DNA of 64,000 nt from Gemmatimonadaceae bacterium (GTDB lineage Bacteria; Gemmatimonadota; Gemmatimonadetes; Gemmatimonadales; Gemmatimonadaceae): assembly GCA_016720905.1 (NCBI GenBank), contig JADKJT010000029.1, forward strand, positions 124,001 through 188,000. Direction: 5' to 3'. Numbering within the stretch: the first letter of the stretch is position 1; each line of letters begins with the position of its first letter. Made by a program: the position numbers and the translations under genes. This document shows, piece by piece, positions 1-8,559 of this stretch. The notes beneath the pieces are model-generated. The model saw nothing but the letters and a program-made list of their open reading frames with translations, made no database searches and was not told the origin of the DNA.

Positions 1-524
1 ACTTCCCCGGAAATGACCACCTGTTCGGGGCTGTTGAAATTCGCCGGCACCACCAATCCGCGCTCTTGGGTGGCCTGAGCGCAAATTGACTCGATGGACG
101 CGGTGAGCACGCCCAGTATCGCGGCCATGGCCCCAGGGCGCGCGACACCCTGTTCGAACATCAGCGTACCACGCCGTCGCACGATGCGCGCGACGTCCGC
201 AAGATCGAACATGCCGGCGATGTGGTAGGCGGAAAACTCACCGAGCGAATGACCGGCGGCCGCGCGAACCGAAGGGCCCAGTGTCTCACCCACCACGGCC
301 CACACCGCCGCGCTGTGCGCGAGCAACGCCGGCTGCGCGTTGAGCGTGCGGGTCAGCTCGTCGGCCGGGCCCTCGAAAGCGAGTGTGGAGAGCGCGGCAC
401 CGACCGCGTCGTCCACTTCCCGATACGCGTCGCGCGCGGCAGGAAAGGCTTCATAGACATCGTTGCCCATGCCGACGCGCTGCGAGCCCTGCCCTGGAAG
501 GAGCGCTACGATGCTGGAGATCAT
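1..524 (-). CDS. fabD: Malonyl-CoA:ACP transacylase FabD, 3' end cut by the window edge
   Basis: Transfers malonyl from CoA to acyl carrier protein, supplying the extender unit for type II fatty acid synthesis in the cytoplasm. About 174 N-terminal codons are visible and the frame runs off the left edge without a stop. The N-terminus carries the family LPGQGSQ motif (residues 9-15). GHSLGEFSA places the nucleophilic serine at residue 93, and the following VRRRGTLM stretch holds the arginine (about 118) that binds the malonyl carboxylate. The start is the ATG at 522-524. It lies 28 bp downstream of fabH in a fab/pls cluster, which agrees with the assignment. The second half, including the catalytic histidine, is outside the window. 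Confidence 0.95.
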   Translation of the reverse strand, partial: MISSIVALLPGQGSQRVGMGNDVYEAFPAARDAYREVDDAVGAALSTLAFEGPADELTRTLNAQPALLAHSAAVWAVVGETLGPSVRAAAGHSLGEFSAYHIAGMFDLADVARIVRRRGTLMFEQGVARPGAMAAILGVLTASIESICAQATQERGLVVPANFNSPEQVVISGE

Positions 525-552
525 CTGGCAGTGTACGGTGGCTGGTGTGCGC

Positions 553-1545
553 CTAGAAGCGCACGACCAGCGAGCCCCAGGTGAATCCGGCGCCAAACGC
601 AACGAACAACACGGTCATGCCCTCCTTCACGCGCCCCTGCTCAATGGCATCGTTCAACGCAATGGGAATCGAGGCCGCCGAGGTATTCCCGAATCGATCG
701 ACATTCACAAACACGCGATCCATGCCGATGCCGGCGTGCTTGGCCGTCGCCTCGATGATACGGATGTTCGCCTGATGCGGAATCAGCAGATCGATGTCAG
801 CGGCGGTAAGTCGCGCGGCGTCGAGGGCACGGTCTGTTGCCTCCGCCATCGATCGCACGGCATGCTTGAACACTTCGCGACCCGCCATGCGGACGAACTG
901 TCGACGGCCGTCAAACACCTCGGGGGAAAACGGTTCGGCCCCCCCTCCGGCCGGCCGCCACAACAACTCTGCGAGCGCGCCATCCGATCGCATATACGTC
1001 GACAAGATGCCTTTTTGCCCGCCACGCGTGCGGCGCAGCACTGCGGCGCCAGCGCCATCGGCAAACAGGATACAGGTATTGCGATCCGTCCAGTCGACGA
1101 TGGCACTCAGCTTCTCGGCGCCGATGACCAGCACGGTATCCGCGCTGCCGCTGGCGATGAGCGACTCACCCACGATGGCGCCATAGAGGAACCCCGAGCA
1201 CGCTGCGCCGAGGTCAAACGCGGCGGCGCGCGTGCAGCCAAGCGCCGTCTGCACTTCCACCGCCGTCGCGGGAAGCAGATGGTCCGGGGACGCCGTCCCG
1301 AGCACAATCGTATCGATCTCGCCTGGCTGGACACCGGCTTTCGCCATGGCCTGGCGCGCCGCATCGGCGGACAGTGAAGTCAGCGACTCACTGGCGTCGG
1401 CGATATGCCGCTGCCGGATGCCGGTACGTTCGATGATCCATGCATCATCCGTTTCGATCCCCATGGCGGCGAGATCGGCGTTGGTGACGATGCGTTTCGG
1501 CACCGCGTGACCGGTGCCGGCGATATACGCAAACGGGCGTTTCAT
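553..1545 (-). CDS. fabH: Beta-ketoacyl-ACP synthase III (FabH)
   Basis: Condenses an acyl-CoA primer with malonyl-ACP to start fatty acid elongation. The 330-residue length is normal for the family. The Cys-His-Asn catalytic set is visible: Cys116 in GAACSGF, His257 in PHQAN and Asn287 in GNTSAAS. The thiolase-like fold is complete and ends in the usual FGAGFTWGS motif. Its start overlaps the 3' end of plsX by 4 bp (ATGA), which suggests translational coupling. Whether it prefers acetyl-CoA or branched primers cannot be read from the sequence alone. Confidence 0.96.
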   Translation of the reverse strand: MKRPFAYIAGTGHAVPKRIVTNADLAAMGIETDDAWIIERTGIRQRHIADASESLTSLSADAARQAMAKAGVQPGEIDTIVLGTASPDHLLPATAVEVQTALGCTRAAAFDLGAACSGFLYGAIVGESLIASGSADTVLVIGAEKLSAIVDWTDRNTCILFADGAGAAVLRRTRGGQKGILSTYMRSDGALAELLWRPAGGGAEPFSPEVFDGRRQFVRMAGREVFKHAVRSMAEATDRALDAARLTAADIDLLIPHQANIRIIEATAKHAGIGMDRVFVNVDRFGNTSAASIPIALNDAIEQGRVKEGMTVLFVAFGAGFTWGSLVVRF

Positions 1546-2558
1546 GCGACGTCCTCCTGAGCCAACGCCCGTCCGATATCCTCGGTCATACCGGATTCGT
1601 ACGCGCGCCGCGCCACCAGAATGGCGTTCATCATGGCCCGTGGCGAACTGCGACCATGTGAGATGACCGAGACGCCGCGCACACCCAACAGCGGGGCGCC
1701 GCCGTGCTCATCGGCGTCGAGTTCCTTCAACGACTCAAACGCTCGGCGAGGATCGATCCCGGCGATCCGGGAGACTTTCCCGATCAGCATCGGCGCCAGA
1801 CCCTCGTAGAACTTGAGCAGCACATTCCCGGTGAACCCGTCGCACACGACGACATCGATGGCGCCGCGCTCGCACGTCCCGCGCGCAATGTCGCGTCCTT
1901 CGACATTGCCGATGAAGTTGAGGTCCGACTTGGCGAGACGCTGATGGGCGTCCTTCACCGCCACATTGCCCTTCTCGGGTTCTTCGCCGATGGAGAGCAG
2001 GCCGATAGCCGGACGATCGCGACCCATCAGGTCGCGCGCATAGACCGCGCCGATTCGGGCGAACTGCACGAGCTCTTCCGCGGAGCAGTCGACGTTGGCG
2101 CCGGAATCAAGCACCAGCACGGGCTGCAACGCGGTGGGGAAGATGGTGCCGATGGCGGGACGCGTGAGACCCGTGTGCAGCTTCAGCAGCATCAGCGATG
2201 CGGCCATCTGCGCGCCCGTGTTACCGGCGGACACAAACGCCTGGGCCTGTCCGTCCGCGACGCGGCGAATGCCGACGACCATCGAACTGTTGGTCTTGCC
2301 GCGCAAGGCCACCGACGGCCGGTCGGTCATTTCGATGACTTCGGGCGCGTCCACGACATGGAGACGGTGCCGGTGCGGCGCGAGTGCCGACAGCTCACCG
2401 CTCACCAAGGCGTTCAACTCGGCCTCGATGACCGCTGAGCGGCCGATCAACTCGATGTCATGCTCGGCCGGAAGCTCAGCGAGCGCGTGCAATGAACCCG
2501 CGATGGGGGCCCGAGGAGCATAGTCACCCCCCATGGCATCCACGGCGATGCGCGCCAA
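1542..2558 (-). CDS. plsX: Phosphate acyltransferase PlsX
   Basis: Converts acyl-ACP to acyl-phosphate, the acyl donor for PlsY in phosphatidic acid synthesis; it is a peripheral membrane enzyme. At 338 residues it has normal length. The N-terminus shows the family signature MGGDYAP, and SAGNTGA, VLDSGANVDC and VVCDGFTGNV are further typical blocks. It sits 3 bp after rpmF and overlaps fabH by 4 bp, in the widespread order DUF177-rpmF-plsX-fabH-fabD. That order links membrane lipid initiation to a ribosomal protein gene. Confidence 0.96.
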   Translation of the reverse strand: MARIAVDAMGGDYAPRAPIAGSLHALAELPAEHDIELIGRSAVIEAELNALVSGELSALAPHRHRLHVVDAPEVIEMTDRPSVALRGKTNSSMVVGIRRVADGQAQAFVSAGNTGAQMAASLMLLKLHTGLTRPAIGTIFPTALQPVLVLDSGANVDCSAEELVQFARIGAVYARDLMGRDRPAIGLLSIGEEPEKGNVAVKDAHQRLAKSDLNFIGNVEGRDIARGTCERGAIDVVVCDGFTGNVLLKFYEGLAPMLIGKVSRIAGIDPRRAFESLKELDADEHGGAPLLGVRGVSVISHGRSSPRAMMNAILVARRAYESGMTEDIGRALAQEDVA

Positions 2559-2561
2559 CGC

Positions 2562-2744
2562 TTACGCTTCCTGCGCGGTGACTCGCTGCTCACCCGCGTA
2601 GAATCCGCACTCCGCGCACACGCGATGTGGGCGCTTCATCGTCCCGCATTGCGGGCACGATTGAATGACGATCGCGGGAGCGGTCTTGTGTGTGTTGCGA
2701 GCGCGCTTGCGGCGCTTTGAGGTACGACGCTTCGGTACGGCCAT
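2562..2744 (-). CDS. rpmF: 50S ribosomal protein L32
   Basis: A small zinc-ribbon protein of the large ribosomal subunit. The 60-residue product starts MAVPKRRTSKRRKRARNTHK, a classic basic L32 N-terminus. It carries two CxxC pairs (CPQC and CAEC) that would bind zinc, so this is the zinc-containing form. It lies between the DUF177 gene and plsX, its usual neighbours. Confidence 0.97.
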   Translation of the reverse strand: MAVPKRRTSKRRKRARNTHKTAPAIVIQSCPQCGTMKRPHRVCAECGFYAGEQRVTAQEA

Positions 2745-2780
2745 GAGTCCCTGACCTGGACGTTCGAGACAGAAAAATCG

Positions 2781-3293
2781 TCAGGCGTCCGGCGTGCGCG
2801 TATCGCGCAGCCCCGCCCAACGAACATCAGGAATCGGCGCACAGGTACATGCGCCGGTGTTGCGGTCGGCGCCGCAAGTGGGACAAATCCCCTTGCAGTC
2901 GTCCCGACACAATGCAAACGCGGGAACGGCCAGCAGCCATTCTTCACGCACCGCTGGTCGCATGTCCAATTCCCGTGATCCCGGTGGAATCGGGACGACA
3001 TCGTCCTCTTCCCCCTCGTCGAGACTGGCTTCCGCGAACAGCAACTGCAAGTCTTCTGAAACCCGCAACTGTACTTCGATCAGGCAGCGCCGACAGGTAC
3101 TGGCCGCCGCGCCTGCCAGTGTGCCGCTGAAGAAGAATCGACCATGCCCAGCGGCAGAGAGCCGACCCTGCACCTGCACCCCTTCGCCAAGCGGGCGCAC
3201 ATCATCGGCCTCCCACACCGGATCTGACGAGGAGAGCGTCCCATCGACGCTTTCCGCACGGGCCTCCAGACTCCGAATGTCGAAGTACAGCAT
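2781..3293 (-). CDS. DUF177/YceD family protein
   Basis: A 170-residue YceD/DUF177 family protein. The family is almost always encoded just upstream of rpmF and has been linked to large-subunit rRNA accumulation; the biochemical role is unsettled. I chose the internal start MLYFDIRSLEARAES because it begins with the usual short N-terminal strand; an in-frame start 54 bp upstream adds an atypical extension. Near the middle is the conserved CRRCL motif, and the C-terminus has a cysteine cluster (CRDDC, then CPTC, then CTC) that could form a small metal site. A promoter-like sequence sits immediately before this start (see the regulatory entry). Confidence 0.85.
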   Translation of the reverse strand: MLYFDIRSLEARAESVDGTLSSSDPVWEADDVRPLGEGVQVQGRLSAAGHGRFFFSGTLAGAAASTCRRCLIEVQLRVSEDLQLLFAEASLDEGEEDDVVPIPPGSRELDMRPAVREEWLLAVPAFALCRDDCKGICPTCGADRNTGACTCAPIPDVRWAGLRDTRTPDA

Positions 3294-3301
3294 AGCCGTC
3301 A

Positions 3302-3330
3302 AATGTAGAGCGGCGACCCCCCTGACACAA
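3302..3330 (-). promoter_or_regulatory. Possible promoter of the DUF177-rpmF-plsX-fab cluster
   Basis: On the minus strand a TTGTGT hexamer is followed after 17 nt by TACATT, only 8 nt before the proposed ATG of the DUF177 gene. The spacing suits a sigma-70 type promoter, but the matches to consensus are only partial. If it is used, transcription would start at or within a few bases of the start codon, giving a nearly leaderless mRNA. No Shine-Dalgarno sequence is visible, which agrees with that reading but does not prove it. Confidence 0.25.
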
Positions 3331-3416
3331 GGGCCGCCGCCGTCCATCTACCACTGCCAGGAGAGCTCCAAGTGGAGTCCAGACGCAGAGTTAGACCAAG
3401 TGGTCGCCGACTCGCT

Positions 3417-3842
3417 TCAGCCCGTCACCGCCTCGCACTCAGCGAAAAAGAACCCCGCCTCGCGGGAGGCGTTTTCGTCAGAATCCGAGGCATGGATGGC
3501 GTTCCGACCCTTCGACTCGGCATACAGCTTTCGCACCGTGCCCGCGGCCGCCTCCGCTGGATCGGTCGCGCCGATCACCGTTCGGAGCGTGGCAACCGCG
3601 TCGTCTCGCTCCAGGATGAGCGGCATGCATGGGCCGCTGGTCATGAACTCCACCAGTTCGCCGAAGAACCCGCGATCCCGATGGACGCCGTAGAACTCCC
3701 CGGCTTGCGCCGTGGTCAGCTGCATGACCCGGGCAGCCCGAACCTGAAAGCCCTCCTTTTCCAGCAGTGCGACAATAAGACCCGCTTTGCCGGCGCCAAA
3801 GGCATCCGGTTTGATAATGGTCAGGGTACGTCGTCCAGCCAT
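3417..3842 (-). CDS. ndk: Nucleoside diphosphate kinase
   Basis: Balances nucleoside triphosphate pools by moving the gamma phosphate through a phosphohistidine. The 141-residue protein has the family start RTLTIIKPDA. The catalytic histidine is His117 in RNAIHASDS, where the usual block is NxxHGSD; here Gly is replaced by Ala. The normal length and conserved FFGELVEFMTSGP block make the assignment secure. It lies 70 bp downstream of sucD and 123 bp upstream of the DUF177 gene, so it may be its own unit or the tail of the suc transcript. Confidence 0.97.
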   Translation of the reverse strand: MAGRRTLTIIKPDAFGAGKAGLIVALLEKEGFQVRAARVMQLTTAQAGEFYGVHRDRGFFGELVEFMTSGPCMPLILERDDAVATLRTVIGATDPAEAAAGTVRKLYAESKGRNAIHASDSDENASREAGFFFAECEAVTG

Positions 3843-3912
3843 GGATAGAATCCTGTTGAGTTGCGAATGATGATGTTCTGCGTACGACGGACGCGAACGG
3901 AGGCGGCGCGGG

Positions 3913-4782
3913 TTACAGTCGGGCCTTGATCAGGTCGACAAAGTCGACTGGACGTTGCGCGACCCCCATGCCTGCGGCCTTGAAGGCATCGATCTTTTCG
4001 GCCGCCGTTCCGGCGGACCCCGAGATGATGGCGCCGGCATGACCCATGCGCCGACCTGGTGGCGCCGTCTGCCCGGCGATGAAACCCACCACGGGCTTTG
4101 TCATGTGCTCCTTCACGAACATCGCGGCCTCCTGCTCGTCCGTGCCGCCGATCTCGCCCATCATCGCCACCGCTTTCGTCTGCGGATCGGCTTCGAAGGC
4201 GGCGAGGCAGTCAATGAAGTTGGTCCCGTTGATCGGATCACCGCCGATACCGACGCAGGAACTCTGGCCGATGCCGGCCTTCGTCAGCTGGTTCACGATC
4301 TCGTATGTCAGGGTGCCGGAACGGCTCACGACGCCCACGTTGCCCGCCAGGCAGATGCGGCCCGGAATGATGCCGACCTTGGACTGCCCCGGCGTGATGA
4401 GACCGGGGCAATTGGGTCCCAGCAGTCGCGCGCCGTGTTCCTTCACGTACGGGTACACTTTCGTCATGTCGAGGACGGGCACGCCTTCGGTAATGCAGAC
4501 GATGAGTTTCACCCCGGCGGCGGCGGCTTCCATGATGGCATCGGCGGCGAACATCGGCGGGACGTAGATGACCGACGTATTCGCGCCCGTGGCCTGCACC
4601 GCGTCGTAGACCGTGTCGTAGATGGGCACGGTGCCGTCGAACTGCTGCCCGCCCTTTCCTGGCGTCACCCCGGCCACAACCTTGGTGCCGTACTCGATCA
4701 TCTGCTTGGTGTGGAACGAGCCGTCGCGACCCGTGATGCCCTGCACCAGCAGCTTGGTGGAGTTGTCGATGAAGATGCTCAC
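3913..4782 (-). CDS. sucD: Succinate-CoA ligase, alpha subunit
   Basis: The CoA-binding subunit of the TCA-cycle enzyme that converts succinyl-CoA to succinate with formation of ATP or GTP. At 289 residues it is complete. The N-terminal Rossmann region holds LLVQGITGRDGSFHT. GPNCPG lies around residues 122-127, and the phosphorylated active-site histidine is His248 in RRMGHAGAI. It overlaps sucC by 4 bp, the common arrangement for these paired subunits. Confidence 0.97.
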   Translation of the reverse strand: MSIFIDNSTKLLVQGITGRDGSFHTKQMIEYGTKVVAGVTPGKGGQQFDGTVPIYDTVYDAVQATGANTSVIYVPPMFAADAIMEAAAAGVKLIVCITEGVPVLDMTKVYPYVKEHGARLLGPNCPGLITPGQSKVGIIPGRICLAGNVGVVSRSGTLTYEIVNQLTKAGIGQSSCVGIGGDPINGTNFIDCLAAFEADPQTKAVAMMGEIGGTDEQEAAMFVKEHMTKPVVGFIAGQTAPPGRRMGHAGAIISGSAGTAAEKIDAFKAAGMGVAQRPVDFVDLIKARL

Positions 4783-5924
4783 GCGGCCCCTCCCTTGGTC
4801 GCAAGTTCCACGGCGCGCTGCACGGCGGCATCCATGTCGTTCGAAGCGGAGAAACCGTTGTCCTGCAGAATCTTCACCGCGATCTCCTCGTTGGTGCCGG
4901 TGAGGCGAATGACGATCGGCACCTTGAGCGGATTGGCTTTCGTGGCCGTGACAATACCATTCGCCACGTCATCGGTGCGCGTGATGCCGCCAAAGATGTT
5001 GAACAGGATGCACTTCACGTTCGGATCGCTGGTGATGATGCGCAGCGCATTCACCACTTTCTCCGGATTCGACGAACCGCCGATGTCGAGAAAGTTGGCG
5101 GGATCGCCGCCGTAATACTTCACCAGATCCATCGTGGCCATCGCGAGACCCGCGCCGTTGACGACGCAGCCGACGTTACCATCGAGCTTGATGAACGTGA
5201 GGTTGGCGTTCCGCGCGTCGACTTCACTGGGGGCTTCCGACGACTCGTCGCGAAGCGCGGCGATCTCCGGGCGGCGATCGAGCTCATTGTCGTCGATGAC
5301 CATCTTGCCGTCGACGGCAATCAGTTCGCCCTGCGGCGTCATCACGAGCGGGTTGATCTCGGCCAGCGAGCACCCGGCATTCATGAACGCCGTGTACAGC
5401 TGCTGCATGATCTTCGCGGCTTGCCGCGCGAGTTTCACGTCCTTGTACAGGAAGAACCCCATGCGCATCGCTTCGAACGGCAGCAGCCCGTACCGCGTGT
5501 CCACCGGGTAGTAGAGGATCTTCTCTGGCGTGCTCGCGGCGACTTCTTCGATATCAATGCCGCCCGCGGCGCTCACCATGAAGACCGGCTTCTTGGTCGC
5601 GCGGTCCACAATGATCCCGACATAGGCTTCGGATCCGATATCGGCGGCGACGGTGACGAGCACCTTCTCGACCGTCAAGTCCTTGATGGTCATGCCGAGG
5701 ATCGCCGTGGCTTTTTCGCGGGCGTCCGCCGGCGTCTTGCAGAATTTCACGCCGCCGGCCTTACCACGTCCGCCAGCATGCACTTGTGCCTTCACCATCA
5801 CGGCCGTTCCAAAGCGTTGCGCGATGGCTTCTGCGGCCTCAGGGGTCGTGGCGATGTCGCCGGGCGGGATCGGCACACCAGCCGCCCGCAACAGCTCTTT
5901 CGCCTGATACTCATGTAGGTTCAC
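4779..5924 (-). CDS. sucC: Succinate-CoA ligase, beta subunit
   Basis: The ATP-grasp subunit of succinyl-CoA synthetase, 381 residues, full length. The N-terminus MNLHEYQAKELL and the glycine-rich VKAQVHAGGRGKAGGVK block are typical. The C-terminal half has the GGITRTDDVANGI segment that contacts SucD. The start codon is GTG, preceded by GGAG about 7 nt upstream on the minus strand. It is the first gene of a sucCD unit with a promoter candidate close upstream. Confidence 0.97.
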   Translation of the reverse strand: MNLHEYQAKELLRAAGVPIPPGDIATTPEAAEAIAQRFGTAVMVKAQVHAGGRGKAGGVKFCKTPADAREKATAILGMTIKDLTVEKVLVTVAADIGSEAYVGIIVDRATKKPVFMVSAAGGIDIEEVAASTPEKILYYPVDTRYGLLPFEAMRMGFFLYKDVKLARQAAKIMQQLYTAFMNAGCSLAEINPLVMTPQGELIAVDGKMVIDDNELDRRPEIAALRDESSEAPSEVDARNANLTFIKLDGNVGCVVNGAGLAMATMDLVKYYGGDPANFLDIGGSSNPEKVVNALRIITSDPNVKCILFNIFGGITRTDDVANGIVTATKANPLKVPIVIRLTGTNEEIAVKILQDNGFSASNDMDAAVQRAVELATKGGAA

Positions 5925-5957
5925 GCTGTCTCCAAATCGAGGAAATGATACCGTTCA

Positions 5958-5987
5958 ATGCTATCCGGTCACCTGCGGAGGTGCCAA
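5958..5987 (-). promoter_or_regulatory. Candidate sigma-70 promoter of sucCD
   Basis: Reading the minus strand, TTGGCA (5 of 6 to TTGACA) is separated by 18 nt from TAGCAT (partial match to TATAAT), about 35 bp before the sucC GTG. It falls in the 94-bp gap between the UPF0182 gene and sucC. This is a pattern match only. Confidence 0.35.
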
Positions 5988-6018
5988 CTGCTCGCGATGC
6001 ACCGGTTCTCACCCCTGG

Positions 6019-8535
6019 CTACGGCGGTGTTCGGCCCAACACCGTCCCGAGGCTATCGAAGGCCGCTCCAAACCGGGTCCAGTCGCCCCGCCGCATCGCG
6101 TCGCGCATGACGTCGTACAGCCGGGCGATACGCGCATCGCGGGCATCACTATCCATAGGCGGCCACACCGTCGGCCCGCGCGGCAGGGCCGGCTCGCCAC
6201 GCAACCTGGACACCGCTTCCGCCAAGGTCCCGCCCAACACCACCTGATCTCCCACGAGGACCCCCACCCGGGCGATGAACGGCGCGCCCTCGACCCGATT
6301 CCACACCAGGGTCTGCACCAGAATCGGCCCGGTTTCCCCAGCCAGCACGTGCACCCGTCCCATCCGGACCCGGGGTTCGCGTCGGCTGCCTTCCGGTACT
6401 TCGGCCCGCGCCGTATCGAGCGCCGCGCGCAGGCGATCGGTCTGCTCACTCCACCGGGCGCGAGGCACCGTGGTGGAGTCCCAGTACGTGGCGCGCACGC
6501 GTCCCCCTACCGCAGTGATCACGCCGCCCAATTTGTCACCACTATCGAGGAGCGGCACGCTCCACGCCGTGACCGCGTTCTGGACGCCGCTCACCACATG
6601 CACGGAGGGTGCGTTGTCCGACAACGTGCTATCCGGCAGGTGGCGTGCGACGGGTCCCTCGAGACGGGATCCGTACCGCGCAAAGGCCCGCGTTTGTGCG
6701 ATGGCCCCATCACTCGCCGGCGGCAACAGGTCGAGTAGCCCGGCGGGGAGGTCGCTGGCCTTGGTGACCAGTGACGGAATGCGCTCGAGCCAGCTCCGGG
6801 CGATCGGGTCCGGTCGATCAATGGGAACGATCCGGACACGCCCCGTCGCCGCGTCCACGAGTACGGTGGCAGCGAATCGAAAGTAACTACGTTCTTCGCC
6901 CAGCAGCGTCCAGCGCTGACTGAGCGGAAAGCGATCTGAGCTGCTGTAGAGGCTCAACGCCCAGAGCAAGTCGCCGTCGTACAGGATCGGCTGAACGTCC
7001 GACCCCTGCACCAGGACCGGTACAAGACGGGACACCCGTTCGCGTACATCCCGATAGGCGACCAGTCGCGGCGCGGGTCCGGCAATCGTGTCTGCATCGA
7101 GCAGCGAGGGGTCGCGCCGGGCCCAGGCTTGCGCGATGCGCATCCCAAGACTGCGGACAGGCGTTCCGAATACGCCGGCTGGATCAGCCACGAGCCGGTG
7201 GCCGTGGAGACCGGGCGCGGAAATCGGTTCGCGATCGGACGGGCGCTCCTCACCGCGCGAACTGATGGCGATATCCAGCACGCTGTCGCGCAGCGACGGC
7301 TGGGTGACGTCCGCCACGGCGATACTCCATTCATCCGTGCCGGTGGTTGGACGACGCACCAGCAACGCCGCCAGGCGGCCCGTCGCGGTGCGCGTCCAGC
7401 CGACGGCACCGGCATCGAGCGTGTTGCTTCCCCGGTCGGTTGTGCGCCGACGCGCACCGTCGGGATCCCACAAACTCACTTGCGCGGCCAACTCGCTCAA
7501 CGCGAGGCGTGTATTCGCCGTCGGTCGCACAGGGCCGGATCTCTCGGGCGAGGCATTGAGGATCCGATCCACGTCGTAGGCCCGTCGACTGACCAGCGTC
7601 CGGGTGGCCACATACGGCAGGTCGCGTCGCGCGAGGTCGCCAACCACTGCGCTACGGGCCAGCGCGCTGGGCAGCACCTGCCGCCCGCCGATCGATGCGA
7701 GCAGCACGATCGACAGCGTGATGAACGCCAATCGCATCTGACCGATCCAACCGGCGCGCAACACGATGGCCGCCGCGATGCCGCAAACCACAACCAGCAC
7801 GCGATCCACCTGCAGCGTCACGACGTGGTCGATGCGCAGGAAAAGTCCGTCCGGTCCGCTGCCGCGCTGCAACAGATCGAAGCCGTCCAGACGATAGCTC
7901 CAGGCCAGCAGCAACAGCACGAGGGCGCCCAGCACGCTCAGATGTCGGCGCACGTGCGTCGAGGCGAGGACGCGCCGCCCGTCCAGCCGCAAGCTCCGTG
8001 TCAGCGTGTACAGGAGCAGGACAATGAGGACGATCGAGACGACTGCGGCCAACGCCCACAGATAGGCGGTCTCTTCCAGCGGCAGCGCATACACGTAGAA
8101 CCCGAGATCCCGATCGAGGATGCCCTCAATTTCGTTGAAGGGCACTCCGTGCCGGGCCATCGCCACCGTGGTCCAATCACTCAACGGGAGGGCCAGCGCC
8201 AATCCGACGACGGCGGCCATGACGATGGTGATAGACAGCAGTCGTCGCGGAGGCAGCATGGCCGTCATCTCGATGTTCGCGACGCGCGACGGTACGGCCA
8301 CCGCCAGAATCGTCAGGCGCACGGCGTGCAGATTGGCAAACGCAAACAGGCTGCCCGCCAACCACGCCACCCCCTGGAGCGCGAGCGTATCGGTGACCCG
8401 CTCCCAGAAGACGCCTGGGACACCCATCGCCGTATACCACGCATGGTCAACCACCAGCGCGGTGAGCGCGCGCCCCCCAAGGAGGAGCACGGCGAGCACG
8501 GCGATGGAGAGGACCAGCAGGCTCCTCAGACGCAT
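6019..8535 (-). CDS. UPF0182 family large membrane protein
   Basis: An 838-residue member of the UPF0182 (COG1615) family, whose function is not established. The first 300 residues hold about seven hydrophobic segments, starting with a membrane anchor at residues 5-25. The family block LDRDLGFYVYALPLEE, around residue 145, sits between the second and third pairs of helices. The remaining 500 residues are hydrophilic and probably extracytoplasmic, although the extreme C-terminus resembles the short version of the family. Homologues are known from actinobacteria, cyanobacteria and other groups. It lies 24 bp from the 3' end of the phosphohexomutase gene, with no functional clue from its neighbours. 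Confidence 0.85.
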   Translation of the reverse strand: MRLRSLLVLSIAVLAVLLLGGRALTALVVDHAWYTAMGVPGVFWERVTDTLALQGVAWLAGSLFAFANLHAVRLTILAVAVPSRVANIEMTAMLPPRRLLSITIVMAAVVGLALALPLSDWTTVAMARHGVPFNEIEGILDRDLGFYVYALPLEETAYLWALAAVVSIVLIVLLLYTLTRSLRLDGRRVLASTHVRRHLSVLGALVLLLLAWSYRLDGFDLLQRGSGPDGLFLRIDHVVTLQVDRVLVVVCGIAAAIVLRAGWIGQMRLAFITLSIVLLASIGGRQVLPSALARSAVVGDLARRDLPYVATRTLVSRRAYDVDRILNASPERSGPVRPTANTRLALSELAAQVSLWDPDGARRRTTDRGSNTLDAGAVGWTRTATGRLAALLVRRPTTGTDEWSIAVADVTQPSLRDSVLDIAISSRGEERPSDREPISAPGLHGHRLVADPAGVFGTPVRSLGMRIAQAWARRDPSLLDADTIAGPAPRLVAYRDVRERVSRLVPVLVQGSDVQPILYDGDLLWALSLYSSSDRFPLSQRWTLLGEERSYFRFAATVLVDAATGRVRIVPIDRPDPIARSWLERIPSLVTKASDLPAGLLDLLPPASDGAIAQTRAFARYGSRLEGPVARHLPDSTLSDNAPSVHVVSGVQNAVTAWSVPLLDSGDKLGGVITAVGGRVRATYWDSTTVPRARWSEQTDRLRAALDTARAEVPEGSRREPRVRMGRVHVLAGETGPILVQTLVWNRVEGAPFIARVGVLVGDQVVLGGTLAEAVSRLRGEPALPRGPTVWPPMDSDARDARIARLYDVMRDAMRRGDWTRFGAAFDSLGTVLGRTPP

Positions 8536-8559
8536 ATCAGGGCGTCACCCGCGTTCCCA

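Noticed and set aside
463..1377. Long plus-strand frames opposite fabH, and similar long frames opposite nuo, sdhA, dnaB and radA
   Set aside because: They are antisense shadows of well-identified genes, common in GC-rich DNA; their products are Arg/His/Gln-rich with no family features.
3440..3475. A hairpin with T-run (CGCCTCGCGGGAGGCG then TTTTCG) near the end of ndk
   Set aside because: It lies inside the ndk coding sequence before the stop on the minus strand, and the T-run faces the plus strand, so I do not treat it as the ndk terminator.
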